A stretch of 64,000 nt of DNA from the NCBI RefSeq assembly GCF_000425065.1, contig NZ_AULB01000012.1, positions 207,748-271,747 on the forward strand, given 5' to 3'. Both the position numbers and the translations under genes were made by a program. The first letter of the stretch is position 1. The number at the start of each line of letters is the position of its first letter. The notes beneath the pieces are model-generated. The model was not told where the DNA came from, made no database searches, and saw nothing but the letters and a program-made list of their open reading frames with translations. This DNA comes from Actinomadura rifamycini DSM 43936. GTDB taxonomy: Bacteria; Actinomycetota; Actinomycetes; Streptosporangiales; Streptosporangiaceae. Below are positions 1-7,966 of the stretch, in pieces.

Positions 1-152
1 ACCGCCGGACCGCCGTCCGGCCCGGGAACGGTCGCCAAGGAGACGAAGCCCGCCGCGTTGTAGAACGCCTCAGCGGCGGCCAGGTCCGCGACCTGGAACG
101 TCGCGAACATCGGCATGGGGTAGATGGTGCGGTCGATCTCTGGAGTGCTCAT
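1..152 (-). CDS. VOC (glyoxalase/bleomycin-resistance) family protein, 3' end cut by the window
   Basis: Only the first 50 codons lie in the window; the gene continues beyond position 1. The visible N-terminus has the first beta strand and helix of a vicinal-oxygen-chelate module (MFATFQVADLAAAEAFYNAAG, residues about 15-34), which is how glyoxalase-like proteins begin. VOC proteins bind a divalent metal and serve as lyases, dioxygenases or drug-binding proteins; nothing visible tells which. The ATG at 152 is chosen because a promoter-like pair (TTGACC, TAGCGT) ends 8 bases before it, so the mRNA may be leaderless. The gene is divergent from a remnant of another VOC gene at 220. Confidence 0.75.
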   Translation of the reverse strand, partial: MSTPEIDRTIYPMPMFATFQVADLAAAEAFYNAAGFVSLATVPGPDGGPA

Positions 153-160
153 GCCGCCGA

Positions 161-191
161 ACGCTAGAAGTTGACGTAGCGAGAAGGTCAA
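161..191 (-). promoter_or_regulatory. Putative leaderless promoter of the VOC gene
   Basis: Read on the minus strand, TTGACC (186-191) and TAGCGT (161-166) are separated by 19 bp. The -10 box ends 8 bases before the ATG at 152, so transcription would start at or next to the start codon. Leaderless mRNAs are common in actinobacteria. The spacer is slightly long, and no start-site data exist. Confidence 0.4.
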
Positions 192-219
192 ACGCGTTGC
201 GGACCGCCCCGGCGCCCCC

Positions 220-309
220 ATGAGCCCGACCTTCGGCGGCGGCCGCACCATCGCCATGAAGCTGCCCAAGGCGCAGTTCGACCGCACCGTCGCCTCCTAC
301 CGCGACGCC
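220..309 (+). pseudogene. Remnant of a VOC-family gene (N-terminal 30 codons only)
   Basis: An ATG at 220 opens about 30 codons that read like the start of a VOC protein (AMKLPKAQFDRTVASYRDA matches the usual opening strand and helix). After about position 309 the similarity stops and the frame runs antisense through the neighbouring SRPBCC gene, where the translation is low-complexity Arg/Ser/Pro. It looks like the 5' end of a gene whose remainder was deleted, possibly when the ArsR-SRPBCC pair arrived. No clear ribosome binding site is seen. A chance match of 30 codons is possible. Confidence 0.45.
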
Positions 310-322
310 CCTCTGACGCCCG

Positions 323-817
323 TCAGGCGGTCAGGCCCTCGTAGTACGCGCGGTGGGCCGGGTAGTAGTCGTCGAAGGACGGCGCGGGCGTCCCGGCGAC
401 GGAGGCGGCCAGGAAGTCGAGGTAGTACTCCCAGCCGGGGCCGGTCGACGCCACCTCCGTGTCCGGGTCGAGATGGTGCAGGAACGTCAGCGTCGTCACC
501 CCGCCGTCCTCGGCGAGCCGGGCCTCCAGGTGCCAGCGGCCGTACTCGTCGACGGCCTCGACCTCCAGCCGGTGCGGCGGCTCGCACGCGATGATCGTCA
601 GGTCGCTCTCCGGGCCGCCCTCCTCGTGGACGAGCGTGATCCGGACGGTCGCGCCCGGACGGCCCTCGCCGCGCCAGTGCGCGAACCAGCGGGCCGTCCG
701 GTCGGGCTCGGTGATGCTCGCCCAGACGTCCTCGATCGGCGCCTTGAACGTGCGGACCATCTCCAGGTCGGTGCCGGTCGCCGCGGCGACGAGGCGTCCG
801 GTGGGCGTGGGACTCAT
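323..817 (-). CDS. SRPBCC (AHSA1-like) domain protein
   Basis: A 164-residue single-domain protein of the START/Bet v1-like SRPBCC fold. It has the AHSA1 signatures: an early strand with FKAPIEDVWASITEPDRTARWF (residues about 22-43), a central W-H-L-E-A-R stretch, and the C-terminal helix WEYYLDFLAASVAG (about 134-147). Such proteins bind a small hydrophobic ligand in the cavity; the ligand is unknown. The start ATG at 817 overlaps the stop of the upstream ArsR gene by 4 bases (ATGA), so translation is coupled. ArsR-SRPBCC pairs are common in actinobacteria, and the regulator very likely controls both genes. Confidence 0.85.
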   Translation of the reverse strand: MSPTPTGRLVAAATGTDLEMVRTFKAPIEDVWASITEPDRTARWFAHWRGEGRPGATVRITLVHEEGGPESDLTIIACEPPHRLEVEAVDEYGRWHLEARLAEDGGVTTLTFLHHLDPDTEVASTGPGWEYYLDFLAASVAGTPAPSFDDYYPAHRAYYEGLTA

Positions 818-1188
818 CCTGTGCTCCTCTTCGGTTCCTCCGCGGGCGCTCCGCCCGCCGGCGGCCGGGCGCGGCGGTCGCGCCGCGCCCGGTGGACCTC
901 GGTCTCCAGCGCGTCGAGCCGCCGCTCCCAGACCTGGCCGCGGACGGCGTCCAGCCACGCGTCGATCTCGCTCAGCGGGCCGTGCTCGGCGCGGTAGTGG
1001 CGCTCGCGGCCGACGAGCTCGGCCGTGATCAGGCCCGCCTCGCGCAGCACCCGCAGGTGGCGGCTCACCGCGGGGCGGCTGATGTCGGGGAACGCGGCGG
1101 CCAGCGCGCCCGCCGTCCGCGGCCCGTCGCCGAGCAGCACCACGATGCGCCGACGCACGGGGTCGGCCACCGCATCGAAGACGTCCAT
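814..1188 (-). CDS. ArsR-family winged-helix repressor
   Basis: A 124-residue helix-turn-helix regulator. FDAVADPVRRRIVVLL (residues 3-18) is the usual first helix, and DISRPAVSRHLRVLREAGLI (about 34-53) is the recognition region with the wing following. No Cys metal-binding motif (CxCxxC) is present, so it is probably a non-metal-sensing member of the family. The ATG at 1188 fits the family N-terminus; in-frame codons up to 1302 exist but lack similarity. First gene of a two-gene operon with the SRPBCC gene. An inverted repeat just upstream (1196-1213) is a likely autoregulatory operator. Confidence 0.88.
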   Translation of the reverse strand: MDVFDAVADPVRRRIVVLLGDGPRTAGALAAAFPDISRPAVSRHLRVLREAGLITAELVGRERHYRAEHGPLSEIDAWLDAVRGQVWERRLDALETEVHRARRDRRARPPAGGAPAEEPKRSTG

Positions 1189-1195
1189 GGGTATA

Positions 1196-1213
1196 CGTAA
1201 CCATCGTGTTACG
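1196..1213. promoter_or_regulatory. Inverted repeat CGTAAC-N6-GTTACG upstream of arsR
   Basis: Two perfect 6-bp arms (CGTAAC 1196-1201, GTTACG 1208-1213) separated by 6 bases lie 8 bp before the ArsR start codon. Size, symmetry and position fit an operator for the dimeric ArsR protein acting on its own operon. No regulator has been tested. Confidence 0.5.
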
Positions 1214-1442
1214 CGTTTGTCCAGTGCGGCGGAACCGCCGCGCCGCCGGCGGGCGGCCGGCCGCCGCCATGAAGACCGGGCAATTGCCACCAAATAGCGC
1301 ATATCTCCCTTCTTGGTGCATTAGTTATCAACTCCCCGCTATGCATTGATCACCGCCGGTACCTGTGGAACCCTTACCGATGCCCTCTTAGCGGACGGCG
1401 ACGTGGCGCGGCCCGGCGTGGCGCGCGGAACGGCCGCCGCAT

Positions 1443-2660
1443 GTGCCTGTACCCCGATGCCCGACTGGAGAAGGCGACTGTGACGCGACGCCGGGTCCCC
1501 CGCTGCGCGACCGTGCCGGCGACGACCCCCGAAGCCCGCCGGTGAGGTGGTGGAGGCGCGGAGGAGCGGCGGCGCGGCCGCCCGCCCCTCCCCCTGCCCC
1601 CGCCGCTCCCCCGCCCGCACCGCGACCCGCGGCACCGCCCGCGGCGCCCGTCCCCGCCGAGGGTGCCGCGCCGGAGGCCCGCCGCGGCGACGCGGACGTG
1701 TGGGCCGAGCTGTGCGAGCGCTTCTGCATGCAGTTCCTCGTGCTCGCGGAGAAGATGCGTCCCGCGATGGACATGCTCGAAAGCCGGGAGGAGGACCCCG
1801 ACCGGCTGGAGGCCCTGTACGAGATCGACCACGGCGTCACCCGGATGCGGCGGGTCGCCCGCGACCTGCGGGTGCTCGCGGACCGCGGCGACGCGGACGT
1901 CTCCGGCGCCGACACGTCCCTGCTGGACGTCGTGCGCATGGCCGCGTCGTCCATCGAGGGGTACCGGCAGGTGTCGGTCCGGCGCGTGGTGGACCTCGCG
2001 GTGCCCGCGCACGCCGTCGATGACGCGGCGTCCCTCATCGCGGCGCTCCTGGACAACGCGACGCGGTTCTCCCCCGCGCAGGTGACCGTGAGCGCGCACC
2101 TGCTGGACGACGGCGGCGTGATGCTCCGCATCGAGGACTCGGGCATCGGCATGCCGGCCGAGCAGCTCGACGGGCTGAACGCCGCGCTGGCGGGTCCGGT
2201 GCCGCCGATGACGCGGGAGACGGCGCGGCAGACCGGGTTCCCGGTGGTGCACCGGCTGGCCCGCAGGCACGGCGTCACCGTCCGGTTCGCGGCCCGCGCC
2301 GGCGGGACGATCGCCATGGTGACGGTCCCGCCGCAGCTGCTCTGCGAGATCCCCGCGGCCGAGCCCCGCGCGGGCGACGCGCCCCCGGCGGCCGGGACCC
2401 TGACCATGGCGCGCCGCGCCGAGCGCCCGGCGCGGCCCGCGCCCGCGCCCGCGCCCGCGCTGAACATCGCGAGCGACGCCGACCTCGGCGGGCTGCCGCG
2501 CCGGCAGCGCACCAGCCTGCGCCCCGTCGCCGAGCCCGCCGCCCCCGCCGAGCCCGCGGAACCCGCCGACACCGGCTCCGGGTCGTTCGCCGCGGACCTG
2601 GACGCCTTCACCGCGGGCGCGCGCCGCCCCGCCGACGAGCAGCAGGAAGGACGGCAATGA
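1443..2660 (+). CDS. Conservon histidine-kinase-like ATPase (CvnA-type), soluble
   Basis: First gene of a conservon operon. A 405-residue protein with a Pro/Ala-rich N-terminus (about 45-75), a dimerisation-like helix with the family's conserved His (YEIDHGVTRMRR, H130), and a GHKL ATPase domain: N-box LLDNATRFSP (N205) and G1 box EDSGIGM (D232). The tail (after about 300) is Ala/Pro-rich and disordered. Conservon kinases usually carry N-terminal membrane sensor segments; none is seen here in any frame upstream, so it is probably cytoplasmic. The GTG at 1443 is the longest start; GTG at 1542 is equally possible. The next gene overlaps by 4 bp. In Streptomyces these complexes resemble membrane-bound G-protein switches. 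Confidence 0.8.
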   Translation: MPVPRCPTGEGDCDATPGPPLRDRAGDDPRSPPVRWWRRGGAAARPPAPPPAPAAPPPAPRPAAPPAAPVPAEGAAPEARRGDADVWAELCERFCMQFLVLAEKMRPAMDMLESREEDPDRLEALYEIDHGVTRMRRVARDLRVLADRGDADVSGADTSLLDVVRMAASSIEGYRQVSVRRVVDLAVPAHAVDDAASLIAALLDNATRFSPAQVTVSAHLLDDGGVMLRIEDSGIGMPAEQLDGLNAALAGPVPPMTRETARQTGFPVVHRLARRHGVTVRFAARAGGTIAMVTVPPQLLCEIPAAEPRAGDAPPAAGTLTMARRAERPARPAPAPAPALNIASDADLGGLPRRQRTSLRPVAEPAAPAEPAEPADTGSGSFAADLDAFTAGARRPADEQQEGRQ

Positions 2661-3097
2661 GCATCGCCTCCACCGGCCCGACCGGCCCGCAGGACTTCGG
2701 GTGGCTGCTCAGGCAGTTCGCGTCCGCGACACCGGGCGTGACGTTCGCGCTGATCGTGTCGTCGGACGGCCTCGCGCTCGTCGAGTCGGGCTCGCACCCG
2801 TCGGAGTTCGTCGACCCGATGGCCGCGCTGACCAGCGGGATGATCAGCCTCGGCAACAACATCGCGGGGCACGTCGGCGCGGGCGGCTGCGACCAGATCA
2901 TGCTGAAGTTCGGCACCGGCCACCTGCTGTTCATGAGCATCGGGCGGCTCGCGGGGCTGGCCGTGCTGGTCGGCGAGGGCGCGAACCTCGGCGCCGTCGC
3001 CCACGAGATGACCAAGTTCGTGCACGGCGCCGGGCGCGTCCTCACCCCGCAGATGCGCGACGACCTGCGCCGCATGGCGGAGCAGGCGATGCCGTGA
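2657..3097 (+). CDS. Roadblock/LC7 domain protein (CvnB-type)
   Basis: A 146-residue roadblock/LC7 protein, second gene of the conservon. The fold's hallmark strands are visible: GVTFALIVSSDGLALVESG (about 24-42) and LLFMSIGRLAGLAVLVGEGANL (about 91-112). In conservons and in MglB-like systems, roadblock proteins bind the small GTPase and act as scaffold or GTPase-activating partner; here the partner should be the GTPase at 3460. The ATG at 2657 overlaps the kinase stop (ATGA) and has a GGAAGG-like site upstream. Length and sequence are typical of the family. Confidence 0.9.
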   Translation: MSIASTGPTGPQDFGWLLRQFASATPGVTFALIVSSDGLALVESGSHPSEFVDPMAALTSGMISLGNNIAGHVGAGGCDQIMLKFGTGHLLFMSIGRLAGLAVLVGEGANLGAVAHEMTKFVHGAGRVLTPQMRDDLRRMAEQAMP

Positions 3098-3140
3098 CCG
3101 CGCCCGTGAGCGCCGCGACCGACCCGGCAGGAGGGACGAC

Positions 3141-3482
3141 ATGACGGCCAATCCGTGGGTCCGGCCGTACGTGCTGACCGGCGGACGGACCCGGGGCCGC
3201 CGGCATCTGCTGGTGCACACGCTCATCTCGGGCACCCGGTACGACGCGGCGTTCGCGGAGCGGCTGCTGCCCGAGGCGCGGGCCCTGTACCAGCGGGCGC
3301 ACGCCGCGACCGAGTCGGTCGCCGAACTGTCCGCCCACTGCGGGGTGTCGCTCGGGGTGACCCGCGTCCTGCTCGCCGACCTCGCGGCGGGCGACCGGGT
3401 CGCGATCGCCGACGCCGACACCTCCCCGTACGACCCGCACGTCCTGGAGAGAGTGATCGATGGTCTACGCGAGCTCGCCTGA
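3141..3482 (+). CDS. DUF742 protein (CvnC-type)
   Basis: A 113-residue DUF742 protein, third gene of the conservon. It has the family opening WVRPYVLTGGRT (residues 5-16), and the predicted winged-helix-like middle and end, with the closing PYDPHVLERVIDGLREL (about 96-112). DUF742 proteins occur almost only in conservons and are thought to help assemble the complex; no enzymatic role is known. The ATG at 3141 follows a GGAGGGACGAC ribosome site. The 3' end overlaps the GTPase gene by 23 bp, which argues for coupled expression. Confidence 0.9.
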   Translation: MTANPWVRPYVLTGGRTRGRRHLLVHTLISGTRYDAAFAERLLPEARALYQRAHAATESVAELSAHCGVSLGVTRVLLADLAAGDRVAIADADTSPYDPHVLERVIDGLRELA

Positions 3483-4077
3483 CGCGGCGTCCCGGCGGCC
3501 GCCCGGACGGACGATCGCGCGCACGTCCGTCAAGATCGTCGTGGCGGGCGGGTTCGGCGTCGGCAAGACGACGCTGGTGGAGGCCATCTCGGAGATCCCG
3601 CCGGTGAACACCGAGGCGTGGATGACGCAGGCCGCGGCGAACATCGACCCGGTCCGCGCGGGCGACGGCAAGACCACCACCACCGTCGCGATGGACTTCG
3701 GCCGCGTCACGCTGGCGTCCGACCTGCTGCTGTACCTGTTCGGGACGCCCGGGCAACCGCGGTTCTGGCCCATGTGGGACGACCTGTGCCGCGGGGCGAG
3801 CGCGGCGGTCGTCCTCGTCGACACCCGGCGGCTGGACGTGTCGTTCCCCGCCGTCAACTACTTCGAGAACGACTCGGACGTCCCGTTCATCGTCGCCGTG
3901 AACCTGTTCGACGGCGTGCAGACGCACCGGATCCCGCAGATCCGGGCGGCGCTGCGGCTCGACGACGGCGTGCCGCTCGTGGCGTTCGACGCGCGCGACC
4001 GCGGCTCGGTCGTCCGGGTCCTCACCGAGGCGCTGGGCCACACCCTCCAGGCCACCGCGGGGCACGCCGCCAGGTGA
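3460..4077 (+). CDS. Conservon small GTPase (CvnD-type ATP/GTP-binding protein)
   Basis: A 205-residue Ras-like GTPase, fourth conservon gene. The P-loop is AGGFGVGKTT (residues 29-38), the switch II/G3 region is the family-specific LFGTPGQPRFW, and the G4 position reads NLFD rather than the classical NKxD, as usual in this family. It cycles between GTP and GDP forms, with the roadblock protein as likely partner. The ATG at 3460 lies inside the end of the DUF742 gene and has its own GGAGAGAG site. The 49-bp gap to the next gene has no terminator, so the monooxygenase is probably in the same operon. Confidence 0.9.
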   Translation: MVYASSPDAASRRPPGRTIARTSVKIVVAGGFGVGKTTLVEAISEIPPVNTEAWMTQAAANIDPVRAGDGKTTTTVAMDFGRVTLASDLLLYLFGTPGQPRFWPMWDDLCRGASAAVVLVDTRRLDVSFPAVNYFENDSDVPFIVAVNLFDGVQTHRIPQIRAALRLDDGVPLVAFDARDRGSVVRVLTEALGHTLQATAGHAAR

Positions 4078-4126
4078 ACCCGCACGTCCACAACTGAAGA
4101 CCGGCCCCCGGCAAAGGGAGGAAGCA

Positions 4127-5353
4127 ATGCGAAGGATCCTGATCGTCGGCGCGGGACAGGCCGGTCTGCAGCTCGCCCTGTGCCTGCAAGCGGAAGGGTA
4201 CGAGGTCACGGTCATGTCGGCGCGGACGCCGGAGGAGATCCGGGCCGGCCGCATCATGTCGACGCAGTGCGTCTTCTGGCCGCAGCTCCAGATCGAGCGG
4301 GACCACGGGCTGAACCTGTGGGAGGACCGGACGCCGCGGATCGTCGCGCAGCGCGTCACCGTCGCCGGCCCGCCCGGCGAGCGGGCGCTCCAGACGCTGG
4401 GCCGCTGGGACGACTTCGCCCAGTCGGTCGACCAGCGGGTCAAGATGGCGGGCTGGCTGGAGCTGTTCGAGCAGCGCGGCGGGAACGCCGTCTACCACAG
4501 CGTGATGACCTCCGACCTGGAGGGGCTCTCCGCCCTCTACGACCTGACGGTCGTCGCGGCGGGCAAGGGCGAGCTGGTGGAGCTGTTCGACCGGGACGCG
4601 AGCCGCTCGCCCTACGACCGTCCGCAGCGGAAGCTGTCGTGCATCTACCTGCACGGCATGACCCCGTGGCCCGGCCATCCCGAGCCGCACGTCCGGATCA
4701 CCGCCACACCGGGCGTCGGGGAGCTGTTCTTCATGCCCGGCTACACCCACACCGGCGCCTGCGACATCCTGCTGTGGGAGGCGGTCCCCGGCGGCCCGTT
4801 CGACGTGTGGGACGACCGCCCCGGCCCGGCGGGGCACCTCGCCCGGACGCTCGACATGATGCGGCGGTTCGTGCCGTGGGAGTACGAGCGGACGGTCGAC
4901 GCGCAGCCCACCGACGCCCGCTGCACCCTCTACGGGGGGTACGCGCCGGTCGTCCGGCACCCGGTCGGGACGCTGTCGCCGACCGCGCACGTCCTCGGCA
5001 TGGCGGACGTCGTCGTCGCGAACGACCCGGTGACCGGGCAGGGCTCGAACAACGCGGTGCGGTGCGCCGAGATCTACTTCCGGTCGATCCTGGAGCGGGG
5101 CGACCGCCCGTTCGACCCCGCGTGGATGCAGCGGACGTTCGACGCCTACTGGGAGTACGCGAGGCACCCGACGGCCTACACGAACATGATGCTCGGGCCG
5201 CTCCCCGAGCACGTCCAGAAGGTCCTCGCGACGGCGTCGCGGAACGAGCGGGTCGCGTACCGGTTCGCGCACGGCTACGCGAACCCGGCGGACTTCTCGA
5301 ACTGGCTGCTGGACCCGGTCAAGACCGAGGAGTTCCTCGCGTCGGTGACCTGA
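4127..5353 (+). CDS. Styrene/indole monooxygenase-family FAD protein at the conservon end
   Basis: A 408-residue flavoprotein of the StyA type. The FAD dinucleotide fold is at the N-terminus (ILIVGAGQAGLQ, GxGxxG at residues 8-13), and the second FAD motif is GMADVVVANDPVTGQGSNNA (about 291-310). Family members use reduced FAD delivered by a separate reductase to epoxidise styrene or oxidise indole; no StyB-type reductase gene is in the window. The ATG at 4127 has a strong AGGGAGGAAG site. This gene type is a frequent companion of conservons, where other conservons carry cytochrome P450, so it may be the redox output of the switch. Its physiological substrate is unknown. Confidence 0.82.
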   Translation: MRRILIVGAGQAGLQLALCLQAEGYEVTVMSARTPEEIRAGRIMSTQCVFWPQLQIERDHGLNLWEDRTPRIVAQRVTVAGPPGERALQTLGRWDDFAQSVDQRVKMAGWLELFEQRGGNAVYHSVMTSDLEGLSALYDLTVVAAGKGELVELFDRDASRSPYDRPQRKLSCIYLHGMTPWPGHPEPHVRITATPGVGELFFMPGYTHTGACDILLWEAVPGGPFDVWDDRPGPAGHLARTLDMMRRFVPWEYERTVDAQPTDARCTLYGGYAPVVRHPVGTLSPTAHVLGMADVVVANDPVTGQGSNNAVRCAEIYFRSILERGDRPFDPAWMQRTFDAYWEYARHPTAYTNMMLGPLPEHVQKVLATASRNERVAYRFAHGYANPADFSNWLLDPVKTEEFLASVT

Positions 5354-6253
5354 TCAGTCCCCGTCCGGCAGTTCCGCCAGGCAGGACTCCACGAAGTCCC
5401 GCACCACGGGGTTCCCGTCGGCGGCCGGGGGCCACGCGACGGCGACGCGGCTGGGGGCGATGTCCGCGACGGGGCGGTAGACGATGCCCGGACGCGCGTA
5501 GAAGCGGGTGGCGGACGCGGGCGCGAGGCCGATGCCGAGGCCGTTCGCGATGGCGCTCAGCCAGTCGTCCGGCTGCTCGACGACGGTGCCGATGCGCGGC
5601 GGGCGGCCGTCGCGCTCGTCCGCGCCCGTCCAGTGGTCCCGCCAGGCGCCGGTCTCCGGCGCGGGCGCGACGAACGGCTCGTCCCGCACCTCCCGTAACG
5701 CGACGATCTCGCGGGCGGCGAGCGGGTGCGCGGCGGGCAGCACGACATGGCGCGGCTCGGTGATCAGGACCCGCACGTGGAAGCCGTCCTGCCCGGGGAA
5801 CGGGAGCCGCACGAGGGCGACGTCCACGGTCCCCTCGTCGAGGCCCGCGGCGGGCGCCGACCAGGGCGACTGCCGCATCTCGACCCGCCAGCCGGGGCGG
5901 CGCCGGACGAACTCGGCGATGATGCGCGGGGTCGCCTCGTTGGCGGCGCTCGCCAGGTACCCGACGTACAGGACGCGGGCGGCGCGGCGGGACGCGGCCT
6001 TCGTCGCGCGCCAGGCGTCGTCCCAGCCGTCCAGCAGGGCCGGTGCGCGGTCGGCGAGGGCCCGGCCGGGATCGGTGAGCGCCATGCCCGCCCGGGACCG
6101 GGTGAACAGCCGGACGCCGAGCCGGGCCTCCAGCTGCCTGATCTGCTTGGTCAGCGCGGGCTGGGAGACGTACAGCCGTTCCGCCGCGCGGGTCAGGTTG
6201 CCCTCCTCGGCCACGGTGACGAAGTAGCGCAGCAGCCGGGTGTCGACGTCCAT
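5354..6253 (-). CDS. LysR-family transcriptional regulator
   Basis: A 299-residue LysR regulator. The N-terminal helix-turn-helix is clear (LTRAAERLYVSQPALTKQIR, residues about 20-39), followed by the linker helix and an effector-binding domain of two Rossmann-like halves (RVLYVGYLASAANEATPRII starts the first). It is convergent with the monooxygenase gene: the two stops are adjacent within the palindrome TGATCA. It is divergent from the DoxX gene with 61 bp between starts, the usual arrangement of a LysR protein and its target. The inducer is unknown. Confidence 0.92.
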   Translation of the reverse strand: MDVDTRLLRYFVTVAEEGNLTRAAERLYVSQPALTKQIRQLEARLGVRLFTRSRAGMALTDPGRALADRAPALLDGWDDAWRATKAASRRAARVLYVGYLASAANEATPRIIAEFVRRRPGWRVEMRQSPWSAPAAGLDEGTVDVALVRLPFPGQDGFHVRVLITEPRHVVLPAAHPLAAREIVALREVRDEPFVAPAPETGAWRDHWTGADERDGRPPRIGTVVEQPDDWLSAIANGLGIGLAPASATRFYARPGIVYRPVADIAPSRVAVAWPPAADGNPVVRDFVESCLAELPDGD

Positions 6254-6314
6254 GCCGCCAGGTTATGGACAGGTGTATTGGACGCCCCTGACGGCCCCCC
6301 GCCAGCCTGGAACC

Positions 6315-6671
6315 ATGCTGTTCATCTCCTATGTCGCCGTCACCGTCGCCACGATCGCGGCCAATGCCGGAATGGCCGCCGCGGACTTCGCCAAGGCCCG
6401 TTTCGTGATGGGGAACTCGGCCGAGGTGGGCCTCCCTGCGTCGTGGGTGCCCTGGCTGGGAGCGCTCAAGGCGGCCGGGGCCGCCGGACTGTTGCTCGGC
6501 CTCCTGGGCGTCCCATACATCGGGATCGCCGCCGCGACGGGCCTCGTTCTGTTCTTCGTGGGCGCCATCGTCGCGCACGTCCGCGCCCGGGTCTTCTACA
6601 ACTTCGCGTTCCCCGGCGGGTACCTGGCGCTCGCCGTCGGGTCGCTGGCGCTGGCCGTCGCGCAGGCGTAG
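6315..6671 (+). CDS. DoxX-family small membrane protein
   Basis: A 118-residue protein with about four hydrophobic segments (residues about 2-18, 41-60, 64-86 and 94-115 counted from the ATG at 6315), matching DoxX-like proteins of 110-140 residues. Their role is unclear; some act in membrane redox or thiol stress complexes. An earlier in-frame ATG at 6240 would overlap the LysR start and add non-conserved sequence, so 6315 is preferred. The short intergenic region shared with the LysR gene suggests control by that regulator. Confidence 0.8.
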   Translation: MLFISYVAVTVATIAANAGMAAADFAKARFVMGNSAEVGLPASWVPWLGALKAAGAAGLLLGLLGVPYIGIAAATGLVLFFVGAIVAHVRARVFYNFAFPGGYLALAVGSLALAVAQA

Positions 6672-6739
6672 AACGCGTCGAGGACTCGGCGGGCGGCGCA
6701 CTAGCATCGGCTTTTTCGCCGCGGACGGGAGACGAGCGC

Positions 6740-7954
6740 GTGGCCGACGGAGCCGTACGAGCCTCCAACGACCTGACGGCGAGATGGGCGCGGCACGCCT
6801 GCACCGGAGAGACGACCGCGCTGTCGGGGGCGGGGCTCTGGCCGCTGCTCGCGCTGCTGGCCGCCGCCGCCGACGGGCCGGCGCGCGCCGAACTGCAGGA
6901 CGCCGTCGGCCGCGACGCCGCCGGCGCCGACCGCGACGCGCGCGACCTGCTGGAGATCCTCGCGCGCGGCAGCGCCGTCGACGGCGCGTTCGGCGTCTGG
7001 CACCGGGCGGGGCTGCCGCTGAACCCCTGGTGGCTCGACGCCGCGCCCGGCGGGGCGCGCGGCGAGCTCAGCGGCGACCCCGACGCCGACCGCCCCCGGC
7101 TGGACGCCTGGGTCGAGCGGCACACGCGCGGGCGGCTGCGGCGGATGCCCGTGGCGCTCGACCCCGACACCCTCCTGGTGCTGGCGACCGCGCTGAGCGT
7201 CGACACCCGCTGGCGCGCCCCCTTCCGGGACGTCCCGCTCCGGCCGCAGGGCGGCCCCTGGGCCGGGCGGCCGAACGGGCTCGCGGGCCTGTACCGCGGC
7301 GGCCCCGACCTCGACCCGCTCGCCCTCGCCGAGACGCCCGGCGGGCCGCTCACCGTCCTCACCGTGGCGGGCGTCGACGACGTCGACGTCCACCTGCTCC
7401 TCGGCGCGCCCGACCGCCCGGCGGGCGAGGTGGTCGCAGCCGGGGCGGCCGCCCTCGACGGCCGGCACCCGCTGCGGCGCGGCGCCGAGCTGCTCGCCGA
7501 ACCCGTCGCCCGCACGGCACCGGGCGTGGAACTGGTGAGCGTCCCGTCCCACGACCCCACGCCGACCCTGCACACGACGACCGTCCGGTTCGATGTCGGC
7601 GCCCGGCACGACCTGCTGGACAGCCCCGGCCTGTTCGGGCTGGCGACGGTCTCCGGCGACGATCCGCACGGCCACCTCCCCGGGATCAGCCGGGCGCCGC
7701 TCAAGGTCGGGCAGGGCGCGCAGGACGTCCACGCGACCTTCACCGCGGAGGGGTTCACGGCCGCGGCCGTCACCGCCTTCGCGGCCGTGGCCGGGGCCGC
7801 GCCGCCGCAGAGCGAGGCCCCGGTGCTGTCCGCCGGTTTCGACCGCCCGTTCGGCTTCCTCGCGCGGCACCGCCCCACCGGCCTCGTCCTCGTCGCGGGC
7901 TGGGTCGCCGAACCGGAGGAGTGGCCCGACGACGCCTCGTCCGGACTCTGGTGA
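6740..7954 (+). CDS. Serpin-family protein (serine-protease inhibitor fold), probably cytoplasmic
   Basis: A 404-residue serpin. Recognisable parts are the breach/shutter strand VLATALSVDTRWRAPF (about 151-166), the hinge region FTAEGFTAAAVTAF near residue 335, and the closing signature FDRPFGFLARHRPTGLVLVAGWV (about 369-391; shown in part: FDRPFGFLARHRPTG). There is no signal peptide, so a cytoplasmic protease is the likely target if it is inhibitory. Two oddities: the P14 position of the hinge looks like Phe instead of Thr/Ser, and the loop to FDRPF is about seven residues longer than in alpha-1-antitrypsin. The GTG at 6740 follows a GGGAGACGAG site. Stand-alone gene. Confidence 0.8.
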   Translation: MADGAVRASNDLTARWARHACTGETTALSGAGLWPLLALLAAAADGPARAELQDAVGRDAAGADRDARDLLEILARGSAVDGAFGVWHRAGLPLNPWWLDAAPGGARGELSGDPDADRPRLDAWVERHTRGRLRRMPVALDPDTLLVLATALSVDTRWRAPFRDVPLRPQGGPWAGRPNGLAGLYRGGPDLDPLALAETPGGPLTVLTVAGVDDVDVHLLLGAPDRPAGEVVAAGAAALDGRHPLRRGAELLAEPVARTAPGVELVSVPSHDPTPTLHTTTVRFDVGARHDLLDSPGLFGLATVSGDDPHGHLPGISRAPLKVGQGAQDVHATFTAEGFTAAAVTAFAAVAGAAPPQSEAPVLSAGFDRPFGFLARHRPTGLVLVAGWVAEPEEWPDDASSGLW

Positions 7955-7966
7955 CCGGAGGCCGCC

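Noticed and set aside
4127..5353. Complete styrene degradation locus
   Set aside because: No flavin reductase, isomerase or aldehyde dehydrogenase is adjacent; only the monooxygenase-like gene is present.
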